DNA of 64,000 nucleotides, taken from Nephrocerus scutellatus. Taxonomy: Eukaryota > Arthropoda > Insecta > Diptera > Pipunculidae. Position numbers and translations under genes: made by a program. Below, in pieces: positions 1 through 10,505 of the stretch. The stretch covers positions 13,433,969 to 13,497,968 of the forward strand of contig OX352762.1 of the NCBI GenBank assembly GCA_947095585.1, read 5' to 3'. The stretch's first letter is position 1. Each line of letters starts with the position of its first letter. The notes beneath the pieces were generated by a model that searched no databases, was not told where the DNA came from, and worked only from the letters and a program-made list of their open reading frames with translations.

Positions 1-1
1 T

Positions 2-763
2 TTGCATAAAGACCTTGGTATGACGCCATACAAAGTCCAATTGGTTCAGGAGTTGAAGCCAACTGACCATCCAATGCGTTTTCGCTTCGCTGAGTGGGCC
101 TGCGATCGACTTACAGAAGATGCCGATTTTGCCAAAAAAATCATCTTTTCGGATGAAGCTCATTTTGATCTTGGCGGGTATGTAAACAAGCAAAATTGTC
201 GCATTTGGGGCACAGAAAACCCGCACGCATACATTGAAAAGCCGGTACACCCAAAACGAGTCACTGTTTGGTGCGGATTTTGGTCCAGAGGCATAATTGG
301 GCCATTTTTCTTCGAAAATGAGCAAGGAGTGGCCGTTACAGTCAATGGCGATCGTTATCGGGCCATGTTGAACGAATTTTTGTTCACAAAAATTGAAGAG
401 GAGGATATTGGCAACATTTGGTTTCAACAGGACGGCGCTACGTGCCACACAGCCGAAGCTACACTCGATGTTTTGCGCCCTGTTTTTGAAGATCGCATTA
501 TCAGCCGCAGAGCTGATGTCGTTTGGCCACCTCGGAGCTGCGATTTGACAACGTTGGACTATTACTTGTGGGGTGCCCTAAAAGATAAGTGTTACGGCGA
601 CAAGCCAGAGACAATTGACGCTTTAAAGGACAATATTCGTGAAGCCATTGGTGAAATACAGCTGCACACAATAGATAATGTGCTTAAAAATTGGACCGAT
701 CGTGTAGGCTACTGCATGGCCAGCCGAGGCAGCCATTTGAATGAAATTATTTTCCATTGTTAA
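2..763 (+). CDS. DD41D (rosa-like) mariner transposase, C-terminal part, cut by window edge
   Basis: Cut-and-paste transposase of the Tc1/mariner superfamily. The frame is open from the left edge to the TAA at 761-763 without internal stops, so about 110 N-terminal residues (HTH DNA-binding region) lie outside the window. The catalytic triad can be read directly: D51 in FSDEAHF, D144 in WFQQDGATCHT and D186 in the CDLTTLDYY segment, with 41 residues between the last two. That spacing defines DD41D, the group first described as rosa in Ceratitis. PPRSCDL and YYLWG are also typical. CDLTT replaces the usual CDLTP. It is followed by a short A/T-rich 3' UTR and a candidate terminal repeat. All catalytic residues are present in this part; activity cannot be judged without the N-terminus. 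Confidence 0.9.
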   Translation: MHKDLGMTPYKVQLVQELKPTDHPMRFRFAEWACDRLTEDADFAKKIIFSDEAHFDLGGYVNKQNCRIWGTENPHAYIEKPVHPKRVTVWCGFWSRGIIGPFFFENEQGVAVTVNGDRYRAMLNEFLFTKIEEEDIGNIWFQQDGATCHTAEATLDVLRPVFEDRIISRRADVVWPPRSCDLTTLDYYLWGALKDKCYGDKPETIDALKDNIREAIGEIQLHTIDNVLKNWTDRVGYCMASRGSHLNEIIFHC

Positions 764-837
764 CCGGAAGGATTGTACTTTCAAATAAAAAAATAAATTT
801 GAGAAAATATTCAGTATTTTTTTTTTGTAGCATTTTC

Positions 838-868
838 AAAAAAAAAAGTTATTTGGCGGACCCTTTAT
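838..868 (+). repeat. 3' terminal inverted repeat of the left-edge DD41D mariner
   Basis: An A-run leads into AAGTTATTTGGCGGACCC and then TTTATTA. Read from outside inwards the end is GGGTCCGCC, then AAATAACTTTTTT. This matches the architecture of the 27.3-kb element ends (GGG, a variable part, then AACTTTT), so it is most likely the right TIR with a TA target site just outside. The left TIR is off the window, so the pair cannot be confirmed here. Confidence 0.6.
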
Positions 869-997
869 TAGAGTTAAGAAACTGAATGCCTTATTTAATG
901 AAGGTCCAGTCATGGCCTAACGGAGAAAAACTCATCATCTGCGCCGTACTTACCTTATACGAGCTAGTTTTTTTATATCTTATCATAGACCGGCGTA

Positions 998-1460
998 TTA
1001 CCTTTCAATGTGTTTAAGCACGCCTGCAATAACAAAAATAGTAAAAGGTTGATTGATTTTCTTGGCACGATTTCGTAGTGTATATGTACGTCCTCTTAGG
1101 GCGTCCCGAGGTTTCCACTGCATGGCATATTTCGTAATGGAGTTTTCGTCGCGCTGATGTGTGTGTCCAATCCACTGCCACTTTCTTCTTCGCACAAAAA
1201 CGTCTATAGATACTTGTCCCATTCTTCGATGAAGTTTGTCGTTGGATATACGATTGGGCCAGAATATCCTCAAAATGATACGTAGGCATATTTGTTTACG
1301 AAAGATGGCAGCTTTTGCGTACTGATTCGACGTTGGAGCGGAACAGTTGAAGCTTAGTTCTTGAGCTAAAAACATTGCTTCTCTAGACTTTCGATAGCAA
1401 TACGAACGCAGCACTTGCTTTCCCGATTTTGCTGAACACATCCAATTCAGTGCAACCGCA
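998..1460 (-). pseudogene. C-terminal tail of LINE F1
   Basis: Contains RRILRIFWPNRISNDKLHRR and then RRKWQWIGHTHQRDENSITK, the region after the thumb typical of RTE-type ORFs (consensus RRKWQWIGHTLR, WNPQG, GRP). Here WKPRD and RGRTYT replace WNPQG and GRPKNTW. Two overlapping frames (998-1477 and 1014-1289) split the homology, so a frameshift lies near 1240-1290. The same tail occurs at 43308-43640 (minus) and 48385-48690 (plus). Confidence 0.75.
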
Positions 1461-2480
1461 TTACGCCGAGACCACACTTCTTAGGTACAGAAAGTTGTCC
1501 ACTTTTTTGATTGCATATCCAGTAATGTTGAGTTGAGAGCGGGTGTTAGAAGTGTTCAGAGCTTTTGTTTTGGCAGTGTTTATCTTGAGCCCCACTTTGC
1601 TATCTTCGGTTTTCAGATTTTGGGCCATCATATATAGGTCCATTATCCGATGTGAGAGCAGGCAAACATCGTCATCGTAGTCCAGGTGTTTAAGGTAAAT
1701 TGTCATGGTCCATCAAATTCCACTGTTCCCTACCGTCAGTGCTGCACGCTGATGATCACCAGGAATAACAGCGGTGATACTAGGCACCCCTGACGTACTC
1801 CACTTTGAACTTCAAATTCCTCGGACACCTTACCGTTGTGTATGACGTGACATTTACTTCTTTCGTATGTAGCTTTGATAATAATTATAAGTTTTTCAGG
1901 GATACCCCTCCTGCGTAGGGTCATCCAGATAGCATCTAGATTTAAGCTGTTAAAAGCCTTCTCGAAGTTGATGAACAGTAGATTTAGTGAAGATCTGTAC
2001 TCGAAGCATTGTCCTGTTCGACGTCGAGAGTTGAATCTAAATGCTCCTTTACGCGTTCTAATATGATTCTAGCTATTAGCTAGCATATACCTCTCCAGTT
2101 TCCACAGTCCATCAGATATTCCTTTTTTCGAAGCTTGACGTTCATCCCTCTTTTCCACTTTTGGAAAAATTGAAAATTTTCCCATGCTCTCCGGATGAGC
2201 GGGTGCAGAATTTCAGCCGATGTGCTGGGTCCCGCTTGGAATATTTCGGTAGGGATGCCGTCAATGCCCACCGCTTTTTTTTTCTTTAGACACTTGATTG
2301 CTGCTGTCCAGTGCGAATTCGGGAATTTATCTCTTCGGAAGATTCATTAGAGCTCGCGATTATAAGGCCATCGCCTAAGTGGTTAAGTATTGTAGCGAAA
2401 TGTTCTCTCCACCTATTGAGCTGCTCCTCATCTGACATCAGAACACTGGATATTGTTTGGAGTTCCGACCACCATTGAGC
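1461..2480 (-). pseudogene. Reverse transcriptase domain of LINE F1 (broken)
   Basis: Three successive blocks on the minus strand make up the RT. 2271-2080 reads GIDGIPTEIFQAG and ends DCGNWRGIC, the fingers region. 1924-1736 reads SGVRQGCLVSPLLFLV, the template-grip motif. 1706-1461 carries the catalytic box as LDYDDDVCLLSH, where YADD is expected, followed by KVGLKINTAKTKAL and a thumb-like FLYLRSVVS segment. The blocks are in different frames and separated by stops. The A-to-D change in the catalytic box is a further sign of decay. Confidence 0.8.
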
Positions 2481-2809
2481 TCCTCGGTGATGTTATAGAC
2501 AGTCCTACTGTCACCCCTTCTTGCTGCTTCTTCTGCCATTGAGGCAAGTGAGTCGATGTACTGTCGTTTGTCCCGTCTTACACTATGCTGCACTTCCTTC
2601 TTTTTGACGCGATATTAGGCTTTTAGCTCTGTACTCTCAATTGTTGAGTGCGCTGCAATTTGAATCTTGATTGCTTTACGCTCATAAATCCATCTCCAGG
2701 TGTCTGTCGATAACCATATACGGTATTTATTCTGCCTTTTACCCACGTAGGTGCGTGCCCCAGTTACAAAAACCTTTTTCACAGCATTCCAGTGGTCGTC
2801 CATGTTCTC

Positions 2810-3728
2810 CTACCGTATGCTGTTGATTATTTCTGCTTCTAAGGAAAGATGGTCCCTGTAATGTTGACGCGCTTCGGGTTCCCTAATACTATCAGTATTG
2901 AACCTGGTAATGTTGAGCGAGTTTGAGCGGTTGCTGTGGACGAATGCAGTGCGAAGGCGTATAAAAGCTAACATAAGATAGTGATCTCGCTCTTGTCCGA
3001 TATCGGCTCCACGTATGTTACGGACGTCTAAAAGGCAATTTCTGAAGCGGCGGCCGATCGCAATGTTATCAATCTGGTTCGATGTTCGCTGCCTGTCAAT
3101 TGCGACCCAACGGCTTTTGTGTTTAAGCATAGTATTGTCGCTTTCTACTTTGACATTGAAGTCCCTCATTACCATTACGATGTCGCCATTAAGCGGTTGG
3201 TTGGTTAGGTTAGGAGCCAAAATCACTATACAAATTTTCCTTTTTGTCCTCGGTCCCGTCTTCGATGAGAGCATAATACTGTACGATAGTATTTTTTCTT
3301 ACTCTACTGTGTAATCTAGCCATCAGTATCCGGTCACTCTGAGGTTTCCAGGATTTAAGGCTGTTTCGTGCTGCCGGAGTCAGCATCAGTCCAACTCCAG
3401 ACCTTCGTCCGCTACCATCTGGTCTACCGGAGTAGAGCATCACAGTAATATTTGTTTGAGAATGGTATTCTCCGGCATCATACCATCTTATTTCCCTCAA
3501 CACCAAGATGTCTTTATTATATCGCGTAAACTCACGCTCTAATTGGAGGAATCTGGCGTTTTGAGGTTCTTCTTGGAGTGAGTCGAGGAGGGTCTTAACA
3601 TCCCAGAAACCGATCGTTGTTCGTGTACGATAGCTAAAGGTCGTCAAAAAGGTGTCAGTCCGTATGCGAGGTATTGTATTACGTTTCGGAACAATTAGGG
3701 TCTGTACGGTTGGTGCTCGTTGGGCCAC
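2810..3728 (-). pseudogene. Endonuclease domain of LINE F1 (APE-type, broken)
   Basis: The EN of APE-type LINEs nicks the target DNA for target-primed reverse transcription. Visible from the N-terminus: a degraded WNVRTLL (here FWDVKTLL), LEREFTRYNKDILVLREIRW, the YSGRPDGSGRRSGVGLML block, then KSWKPQSDRILMARL and a VQYYAL segment (usually VQCYAPTED). The second half has IVMVMRDFNVKV (usual VMGDFNAK), NQIDNIAIGRRFRNCLLDVRNIRGADIG and ERDHYLMLAF. The two halves sit in different frames that overlap near 3210-3274, a frameshift. Homology with the F3 endonuclease at 50860-51110 is visible (SLKSWK versus SLKDWQ, SDRILMARL versus SDKIIIARF). Confidence 0.8.
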
Positions 3729-4300
3729 AGACCAACCGATACCACTTATCCTATTTTATGGCACAAAAGGCTCGCCATACGCCCTCTTCCGTTTGTAATT
3801 TGTAGAGAAACTCCAAGATGACACCACGAGGAGGTGGAAGTAGGACTTACTAACAGAGCTGCAAGTTATTCGGCTGCAGAGGCTCTTACTCGTTATTTAG
3901 CGGACCATCACCTATCGGAAGATGTTGCTCCTACGAGGACTTTGTTAGTCGTTTACCATCCTTTATCGCGAACTTTATACCACAATATTTTCTACGGATT
4001 GTAAGCGTTTATGTCCTTTCTGAAGTTTATAAAATTAGATTTAAATTTTGCGTTGGATTTTCCTTTTAAAGATTTTCCATTTATTTGGCTTATCCTGTTA
4101 AAGGATCTCTAGATCGTTGTTCCACCAATACATGCACTTTTTTGAAACTTGTTTCTATTCCTTGTGATGGCTTTTTTGCGCCTTGATGTTGTTATTTTGT
4201 CAGTCAAATGTATTAACCTCGTAAGAAACTAGTTTGCCCAGTTCGCTAGATCTGTTCTGTGTTTAATTCGCTTATTTATATATAGCAGGAGATTGCCGGT
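3729..4300 (-). other. F1 5' untranslated region followed by unassigned AT-rich DNA
   Basis: About 3729-3960 continues directly upstream of the endonuclease on the minus strand, is more GC-balanced than the spacer and probably belongs to the LINE 5' end. From about 3960 to 4300 I see no reading frame or repeat that I can name. Confidence 0.4.
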
Positions 4301-4305
4301 ACGCA

Positions 4306-4615
4306 CTAGATGAAATATTTTTCTACTGCTTTTTGGTTTCTACAATTGATGATAATATCGTCTGTAAAGGCAAGTATTTGGATAGATTTATAGAGAATTG
4401 TTCCTTTGGCACCGTTAAAAGTGGCATGATGCCTTTGATAAACCTCTTTGTCTTTGTAGTATGTGCAGGGTGGTGTAGGTTGCGTCATACCCAGGAGAAC
4501 TTTTGGTAGAACTTTAACGCCTGGTGCTGTCTGCGTTCTATGAAATTGCTGCCATTCTGATTTTTACGACTACTTCTTGGGAGTAACGAAAAAACTTTGA
4601 AACGTGACTGATAAA
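4306..4615 (-). pseudogene. Internally deleted fragment of CFDP2-like LINE F2
   Basis: On the minus strand the linker motif MTQPTPPCTYYKDKE (compare GMTQNTPRCTYCKDKDG at 45.4 kb) is followed after about 20 codons by ILYKSIQILAFTDDI. That is the RT catalytic box region, which in the longer F2 copy reads YKSIQILAYSDDID. The whole N-terminal RT between linker and catalytic box is missing, so the copy carries an internal deletion. Upstream (4500-4615) is a frameshifted piece of the charged linker with ERRQHQALKFYQ. Confidence 0.7.
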
Positions 4616-5117
4616 AGGTCGGTTTAAGGCAATTAGATTGAAAGTTTCGTACTCAATAGCTGACATATCCTGATTATCAATAAAATGCTATTCTTAAATT
4701 CATACAAAAAATATTTAATTATAGCTTGGTGTGAATAATAAGATTCACACGTCGTGCACATATCCAACGAATGAATTAAATTATCCCTCAAATAAAAAGG
4801 TTAAAAAGAATATCAATAATTATTGTATGTAAAAAGTATGCACATTTGTTAACTATAATGCATACGGAACTGAGTAGCAACGTCAATATTCGCTCACCTG
4901 CTCACTGACTTCACTCGCATCCATAATAATTAAAAGTAGAGTACAGACAAACAGTGTGTGTCCTGCTTGGATCCTTGGTAATATGGTAATCCAGTTGCTC
5001 TTGTAAGTTTGCAAAGTGCAGGTGCCATAATAGCTGAATGAAAGTACTCGCTTGACAAGGCAGCAATTAAAATGAAATTTAATTTACGTTAAAATATAAT
5101 AAACACATCGTCGCACC
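4616..5117. other. AT-rich spacer upstream of the candidate exon
   Basis: No recognisable transposon. It could hold the promoter of the exon at 5118, but I see no convincing TATA or initiator arrangement and claim none. Confidence 0.3.
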
Positions 5118-5335
5118 ATGGGGCGGCACTCGGTTTTCAATGATTACATGATAGCGTTCGTAATTGTTTTTCCAATGACAGTAGGTCAAGCTGAAATTTT
5201 ACACCAATATGATGGACGGGACAGAATTAATTTATTCGTTGATGCATTTGTTGGAGCGTGCTGGTTCGATCGATCCGTAAATATCTCTATTTTTCTGGAT
5301 AATAATGCACCAATTTCGTCAAACTTAAACCGAAG
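5118..5335 (+). CDS. Candidate host first exon encoding a signal-peptide protein N-terminus
   Basis: ATG in a good context (CACCATGG) opens 72-73 codons. Residues 11-26 form a hydrophobic stretch (YMIAFVIVFPMTVGQA) ending in an AXA-like cleavage site, then a soluble part with ILHQYDGRDRINLFVDAF, GACWF and SVNISIFLDNN. A strong splice-donor-like AAG|GTAGGT follows at 5335/5336, and without splicing the frame stops at once (TAG 5337). I recognise no domain. A secreted protein or receptor N-terminus (for example a divergent chemosensory receptor) is possible but unverified. No second exon could be identified downstream, where R1-like LINE debris starts near 5590. It could be a chance ORF. Confidence 0.35.
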
Positions 5336-6480
5336 GTAGGTAGGTAAAATGCTATGCTGGACTTTCAAGGTCCTCAATAGAGTGCTAGAGTGCGCAATTT
5401 TAATGCCACATAGCTTGAGAGACTTGACAATAGATATTTAGGTGGTTTTAAATCCAGCTTGTTACGATCAAATTCGATGATCGTGTACTCTAAGTGTTCT
5501 TTCAGGTCAGAAAAAAATGGTCTAACTAAAGTGCAGAGTCTTGACCCTGCTAGGGCACACAGAGAAAGTTTATGAGGATTTCTTTCTCATTTACATCGGT
5601 GGTTGTGCCTTATACCCAGCTTAACAGCATCGCTTCTCACTGTCCAGTGACCCAACTTGAGAAAGGAGGAGTGGAGGAGCAGAACCTCGGTAATCAATCG
5701 GATGACGTGGGCTCATGATGGGACCCGTGGTGGGATCCAGCAACATCATAATTATTATCTGGTATATGGTGCGGGGCTTTTACACGGAAGATAAATAAAA
5801 GGCCGCGGCTACTTAGAGCATGCTCGTCGTACTTCGTTATTAGCCACTGGTACTTAGGGATCTTTACATCTTCGTATTTATGTGGTCAAGTCTAACATAT
5901 GTGGGTTGGATCCAGGAAAGCTGCTATCATGGGTGGGCCTAGGATGGCTTCTAGGCTTCTTCTGTCCTAGTGGCAAATGATAGGGTTCGAAGTTCTGGAA
6001 GGATGTGCTGCCAGGGTTTTGCCTTGCAAATGACCAGGCACTCATACCTGAAATTTCCGAAGCCGTTGATGTCAGACCCTATCCAAGGTTGAATTGGTAC
6101 CACGGGAGTTGTCTTGCCCAACGCATAAGGTTGACCTTTGGGGAAACCGAATCTGAGAGACCAGGTGGAACTCTTTTACACTTACTGGTTTTTTTTCATA
6201 ATTTCTTTAGAATACAGACAGGCAGGTTTCACTGCTACCATACGCAAGGATCCGCCAGAGAATTGAGAGTAATCATATGACCTATACCTTCGAGGTCAAA
6301 ATAGATGGTTCGTTCATGCAATGTTTAAACACCGGTTCGGCCAAATTTTGATCGAAGCTACGTACACCAGACATATGGTAGGTAATGCAAACACTGCCAA
6401 CTTTACTCTTCTGGCGGACTATTCTGGTGCCGCTTAACACATTACTCCAGGCTAGTCTGTTTGTTATATTGCTCTGTATG
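5336..6480 (-). other. Probable 3' untranslated part of the R1-like LINE, otherwise unassigned
   Basis: The sequence has higher GC than the surrounding spacer and continues downstream (on the minus strand) of the R1-like coding remnant at 6480-7190. It probably represents that element's 3' UTR from about 5590. The plus-strand frame at 6005-6280 gives no recognisable protein. Between 5336 and 5590 nothing is identifiable. Confidence 0.35.
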
Positions 6481-7190
6481 AGCTGTCAGCATTGTTGACT
6501 ACTGTCCATGAATTTGAGGATTCCTTCAGAATACCGTACCAGTTTCAAGTGAGCTCCGCAAGAATCATAATCACCAATAAGACCTCTAAGGATCACGACC
6601 CGTCCTCTTCTTCAAGATATCTTCTTTGTTGAGCCCCCTTTTACAACAAAACGAAGGTTTTATATACACGCCGTCTTCATTCTGTACGTTTATTAACGAA
6701 AGAGGCCCTGACTGCTAAGGAACTGTGTAAGGTAGTATCCGTACTCCACGTATCCTTTCCTGAACCACGAGCGTACGCGTCAAATGAGTCTCGCAATCCA
6801 TCTTCCATTTCTTTCGCAAACCTGGCACGTTCCTTTTCTTATACAATTGCAATTACTTTCTGGTACTCAGCTTAGCGTTCCTTTGCCAGAACGTCAATAG
6901 ATTACTAGAATGGATGCTGTGCGATTTGTCGCAAATAGAAACAAATAGAGCTTTGGGTTGCCTTTATTTTTCTCGATTAGCATATGTCGGGCAACTTTTA
7001 CAGCAAGAAACAAACAATCGCGCTGATATGAACGAGTTGTACATGTCAAGGCACAAGTTTGGATCTCGTTGATGGACCATCTTTAAAACTTCTCTACGTA
7101 TTCCACCAGATGCTTTCTTTGCTTGCATAGACTGGATGGCTTTCTAAAATTCTTCCTAGGAGAAAAGAAGGACCTTGCAGGAGAACTACT
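6480..7190 (-). pseudogene. R1-like LINE remnant: RT start joined to C-terminus
   Basis: On the minus strand, 7150-6920 reads AIQSMQAKKASGGIRREVLK and then NLCLDMYNSFISARLF, equivalent to the R1-clade segment KAPGPDGIP, EVLK, LL.MYN.CL..G.F. About 6900-6690 then reads KEMEDGLRDSFDAYAWFRKG and YGYYLTQFLSSQGLFR, which matches the R1 C-terminus (usually YYLTQFLSGHG.FR). The RT palm is absent, so the copy has a large internal deletion plus stops and frameshifts. R1 elements usually sit in 28S rDNA; none is seen here, so this is an ectopic or R1-clade relative. Confidence 0.6.
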
Positions 7191-9000
7191 TGCATAACAC
7201 TGCTTTGACTTACTCCGGATGATAAGGAAAAATAAACTTTTGAAAGAATATATTGAAAATTTTAATCTTCTTTAAGAAAAGCTACCGAAGGCTATCAGCA
7301 ATCTGTCTTTCCATTTTAAAATACAAATACAATTTCTTAACAGTCAATTACCTTATTATCAAATTAACTATCATATAGAGAAGAGAAAGGCCAATTACAA
7401 TTAATTAACAAATATCATCATTCTCTTACTCTCTGCGTAGTATTAACAAAACTATGAAGTTAATTGAATTAATTCCTCAGGGTTGATGAATAGTAAAAAA
7501 AAAAAATAAACCCAAATGAAAGATCAAAGCAAAAAAAGAAGGATATGGAAGAAAAGCATTTACGATAATTAAAGAAATGTTTTTGTAAGGAGTTTTTCTT
7601 TTTCTTTTGATGTGGTTCTTTTACGTGAATTTCAGGTCTTAGCTGGACCAGGAAATATCTACATTATATAAAGAAGTTGGTGAATGCAAGATACGATTTT
7701 ATCTCACATATAAGAAGAACGTTAGGAGTTGTTAGTGAGATGATTTTTATTGATTTTGACTTTTACTACAGCCATAATATATCGCATCATCGCTACATTA
7801 TTAAGAAGGATCCCTTTTATGTGGTTATACGTTGAGAAGAAAGAAGATAGAACATAGAAAAGAAAGAGTATCCAAGTCAGACAGACAAAAAGAGCCAAAA
7901 GTTACATGATGTAAATCATGTTAGTAGATGCAGAGCGACAAGTAACATTTAATTTTGTCCTTCATAAAAGCCAGGGTTGTAGACCATCTCATCCCAAGTA
8001 AATGAATTTTATTGGCGGAAATTAAACACAAATCCAATATAGGCTGTCAATGAACCGTCGACCGCCGTATGCATGTTTTCCGGGAATTACAGTCTGCCTA
8101 TTGTCTAGACCTCTTCACATTGGTGTTAAGATACGAGTATCTCATTGTCACTAACTCTTACCGATATTATAGACATACATGTCTTATCGTACTCCGGCTT
8201 AAATATACTGCCAATAATTTGATGCATTACTCAGGCATATCCTTGATGGCTGCCAGTACACGACAAGGCCAACGGATTACATTGCTAGTGGACGGAAGTG
8301 AATATAGTAAATTCACACGTGCTAAACAATTCTCTGACAATATTATTCCTATAAATGTATATTTCCATGCAACGGTTATATTGAATGCGACAAAAGAGAA
8401 GAAGATAGATTGATGCGGATAAAGGAAAAATCGAACAATTCAAACGACAACGCACATCATCAAGGATTTAGGACTTATACGTCGTTTCGTTCTCCCCGTC
8501 AAAAGAATTTGTAATAGGTATGTATACAGTTTTCTTTCTTCCTTGAAATATCCTTTGCCAATAACAAAAGAACTTTGCCGACACGACAACGTGATGACTG
8601 TTAAGTCTCGAAGCCAATGACAGGCGCAAAGTGAAAATCACAAATTGAAAATATGTCAATGGCTTTTTGAGTTCTGGCTCTGGGAGACGACGTCTATTGC
8701 GTTCTCTAGTTATTCAAGTTCACTTTGCGTCGTGCCTTTTGCTTATATGATGATTAAGCGCACTGGAAGTATAAAACGCGACATGGTGTACGAGACATGA
8801 AAAGTCTCAGACGCGCCTTAGCTGTCAAACAAATCGCTGTCAAAAAGTTAATTAATATTGCATTGTATTGCTGTTGTCGACTGTACATTTCAAAAAAATG
8901 AGGGAGATTTTCAAAATGTGTTCAAGAGTCAAATAGAAGGCCCTGAGATGACTGGAAAATAGATAAGTCTGTTGGGTGGAGACCTATTACGGCGCCTAAA
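7191..9000. other. AT-rich spacer without recognised genes
   Basis: I find no transposon protein similarity. The 114-codon plus-strand frame at 8069-8413 has no recognisable domain and no support as a gene. A short A-run lies near 7497-7508. Confidence 0.4.
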
Positions 9001-9009
9001 TTAGCGCTT

Positions 9010-9420
9010 CGGAAAGAGTGGAAGCATTGGCAAGTGATGGGTAGCTAACACCATCACATGTAGGAGAGCTAGACAAGTATGGCCAAAGCTGAACTGGCGG
9101 CACTCTAGTGCGTTAATTCGCTGCAAAGAAGAACGTTTAAAAAGGTCTTAGGAATACCTTTAGGACATGGCCCATTCCATGACCATCTTTTGAAAATGGG
9201 CAAATCCCAATCGGACCGCTGCCGATTCTGCAACGAGGCAAAGGAAACATCAGAGCATATACTCTTCGTATGCATAGCCCTCACCCAGAAAAGAATAAAA
9301 CATTTCAAGGCCTATACAGTTCCCTGGCCGAATGCCAGACCAATCGCATTGTCAGATGTGGTGGCATTCACGAAGGAACTGAGCAATCACATAATGTGGT
9401 AAAACACACAGGTCGCAGTT
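9010..9420 (+). pseudogene. C-terminal end of a non-LTR retrotransposon ORF2 with CCHC-like zinc motif
   Basis: About 9048-9190 reads TCRRARQVWPKLNWRHS, then after frame changes PLGHGPFHDHLLKMGKSQSD. This is followed by the zinc-finger-like CRFCNEAKETSEHILFVC and then ALTQKRIKHFKAY. This GHGPF, HL.KMG, C..C, H....C arrangement is the usual end of LOA/I/Jockey-grade ORF2 proteins after RNase H. The frame stops at 9400-9402. The 5' portion of the element is missing. Confidence 0.65.
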
Positions 9421-9440
9421 ACAAGGCTATTTAGCCCCTC

Positions 9441-9600
9441 ATAATATTATAATAAATGCAGGACATTGACTGAACATGAGAGCAGGACTTTGATACACTT
9501 TCTCTGCTCCTATCGGGCAATAACACATAAAAGACATTTGGGTTAATAGACAATGAACTCTCGAATACACTAAATAGGTTAAGTGGAGAAATTTGCCAAA
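9441..9600 (+). pseudogene. Second LINE ORF2 C-terminal remnant
   Basis: In the plus strand GRTLTEHESRTLIHFLCSYR followed by AITHKRHLG corresponds to the TLEH.LC.CPAL...R...LG zinc-motif tail of Jockey- or R1-grade LINEs. A possible continuation NELSNTLNRLSGEICQNSAD extends to about 9610. It directly follows the copy ending at 9402 but is not in frame with it, so it is a separate fragment or a rearranged duplicate. Confidence 0.45.
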
Positions 9601-9985
9601 ACTCCGCGGACGATAGAGTACTCGTGGAAAGAGAGAAGTTCCAGGAAGGTCTATGTGATATAATCTATATAAAGCCGGTTATATATAAAAATCTTATGGT
9701 GCCTAGTAAGTGGACCACAGTTGCCCCCTTCAGCAACAAAAGGAAACTGAGGTGGAATCACCAACCACCCTTAATGTTTGAAAGTTTGCTATCAGCAAAT
9801 AGAACAAATATCTTGGACAGGTATTTAGAAGTAGGCTACTTTTGATCACACACTAATTACTATTACTGTTTTTGAAAAGTTACAAGCAAATTGTAGGTGG
9901 TATTCACCTGAATAATGTACACTTGGAGCGTTTCGGATACAGCTTGGGTCAGATCTGCTTTTTTTTTATTTTAGCATCCCGCTTT
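9601..9985. other. Spacer without recognised genes
   Basis: The short plus-strand frame at 9624-9845 has no recognisable similarity. Confidence 0.35.
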
Positions 9986-9989
9986 AAAA

Positions 9990-10505
9990 AGAAATTGCAT
10001 GTTGCGATTGGTATGCCTATGGATTCATGTTCAGGTAAGAAGGGTAGTGTAGTTCCTTGCTTGGCAAGCTCGTCAGCCATACAATTACCCGAAATGTCCT
10101 GTGACGTTTCTCTTCAGCCACGACAGGGCGTCACTGATCGCCATAATTTCAGCCTGGAAAATACTACAGTGATTAGGAAGACGGAAAGAGAGCTTTGGAC
10201 TTTGCTTAATTTTTCAAGGTTTACTTTTTTATTTAAGCCAGTCCACCATACAGTCACACCGTATAGAAGAGTAGGTCTTAATACCGCTGTATATAGCCAA
10301 TGGGTTATATGGGGCTGAAGACCTCAACGGCTACCAATGGCTATTTTGCATGAGAAGAGTGTCACTGTGGCTTTTCGAACTCTTTCTTGTATGTTAGGTT
10401 TCCAGCTTAGCTTCCTAAAAAGACCAAAATACTTGGCTCTATCAGAGAATGTTAAGCTTTTGCCTTTTATAGAAGGATGGTTAAGAAGTGCAACTTTATA
10501 TTTCC
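9990..10505 (-). pseudogene. LOA-like LINE: end of RT and start of RNase H region (broken)
   Basis: Minus strand, reading down from 10500: NKTELVLFT, VALLNHPSIKGKSLTFSD, AKYFGLFRKLSWKPNIQERV, KATVTLFSCKIAIG and HITHWLYTAVLRPTLLYGVT followed by VWWTGL. This is the thumb and post-RT block (YLGLILD.KLSWK.NI..R, W.YTA..RP...YG..VWW) of LOA/I-type ORF2. Further on, QDISGNCMADELAKQGT resembles the end of RNase H (GN..AD.LA..G). Several frameshifts and stops. It adjoins ORF1 sequence directly at about 10505, so the endonuclease and RT core are deleted. Confidence 0.7.

Larger units (their letters stand above)
998..3960 (-). mobile_element. RTE-type non-LTR retrotransposon F1, degenerate but covering EN to C-terminus
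   Basis: On the minus strand the order is a 5' untranslated stretch (about 3960-3730), apurinic endonuclease (3728-2810), linker (2803-2480), reverse transcriptase (2400-1461) and a C-terminal tail (1460-998). All of it shows protein-level similarity to one RTE-like ORF, but the reading frame is broken many times by stops and frameshifts. Gene order and direction are consistent, so this is one old, nearly full-length insertion rather than scattered pieces. No clear target-site duplication or 3' microsatellite tail was recognised. Confidence 0.8.

Noticed and set aside
8069..8413. 114-codon plus-strand frame
   Set aside because: No domain, unremarkable composition, surrounded by AT-rich spacer.
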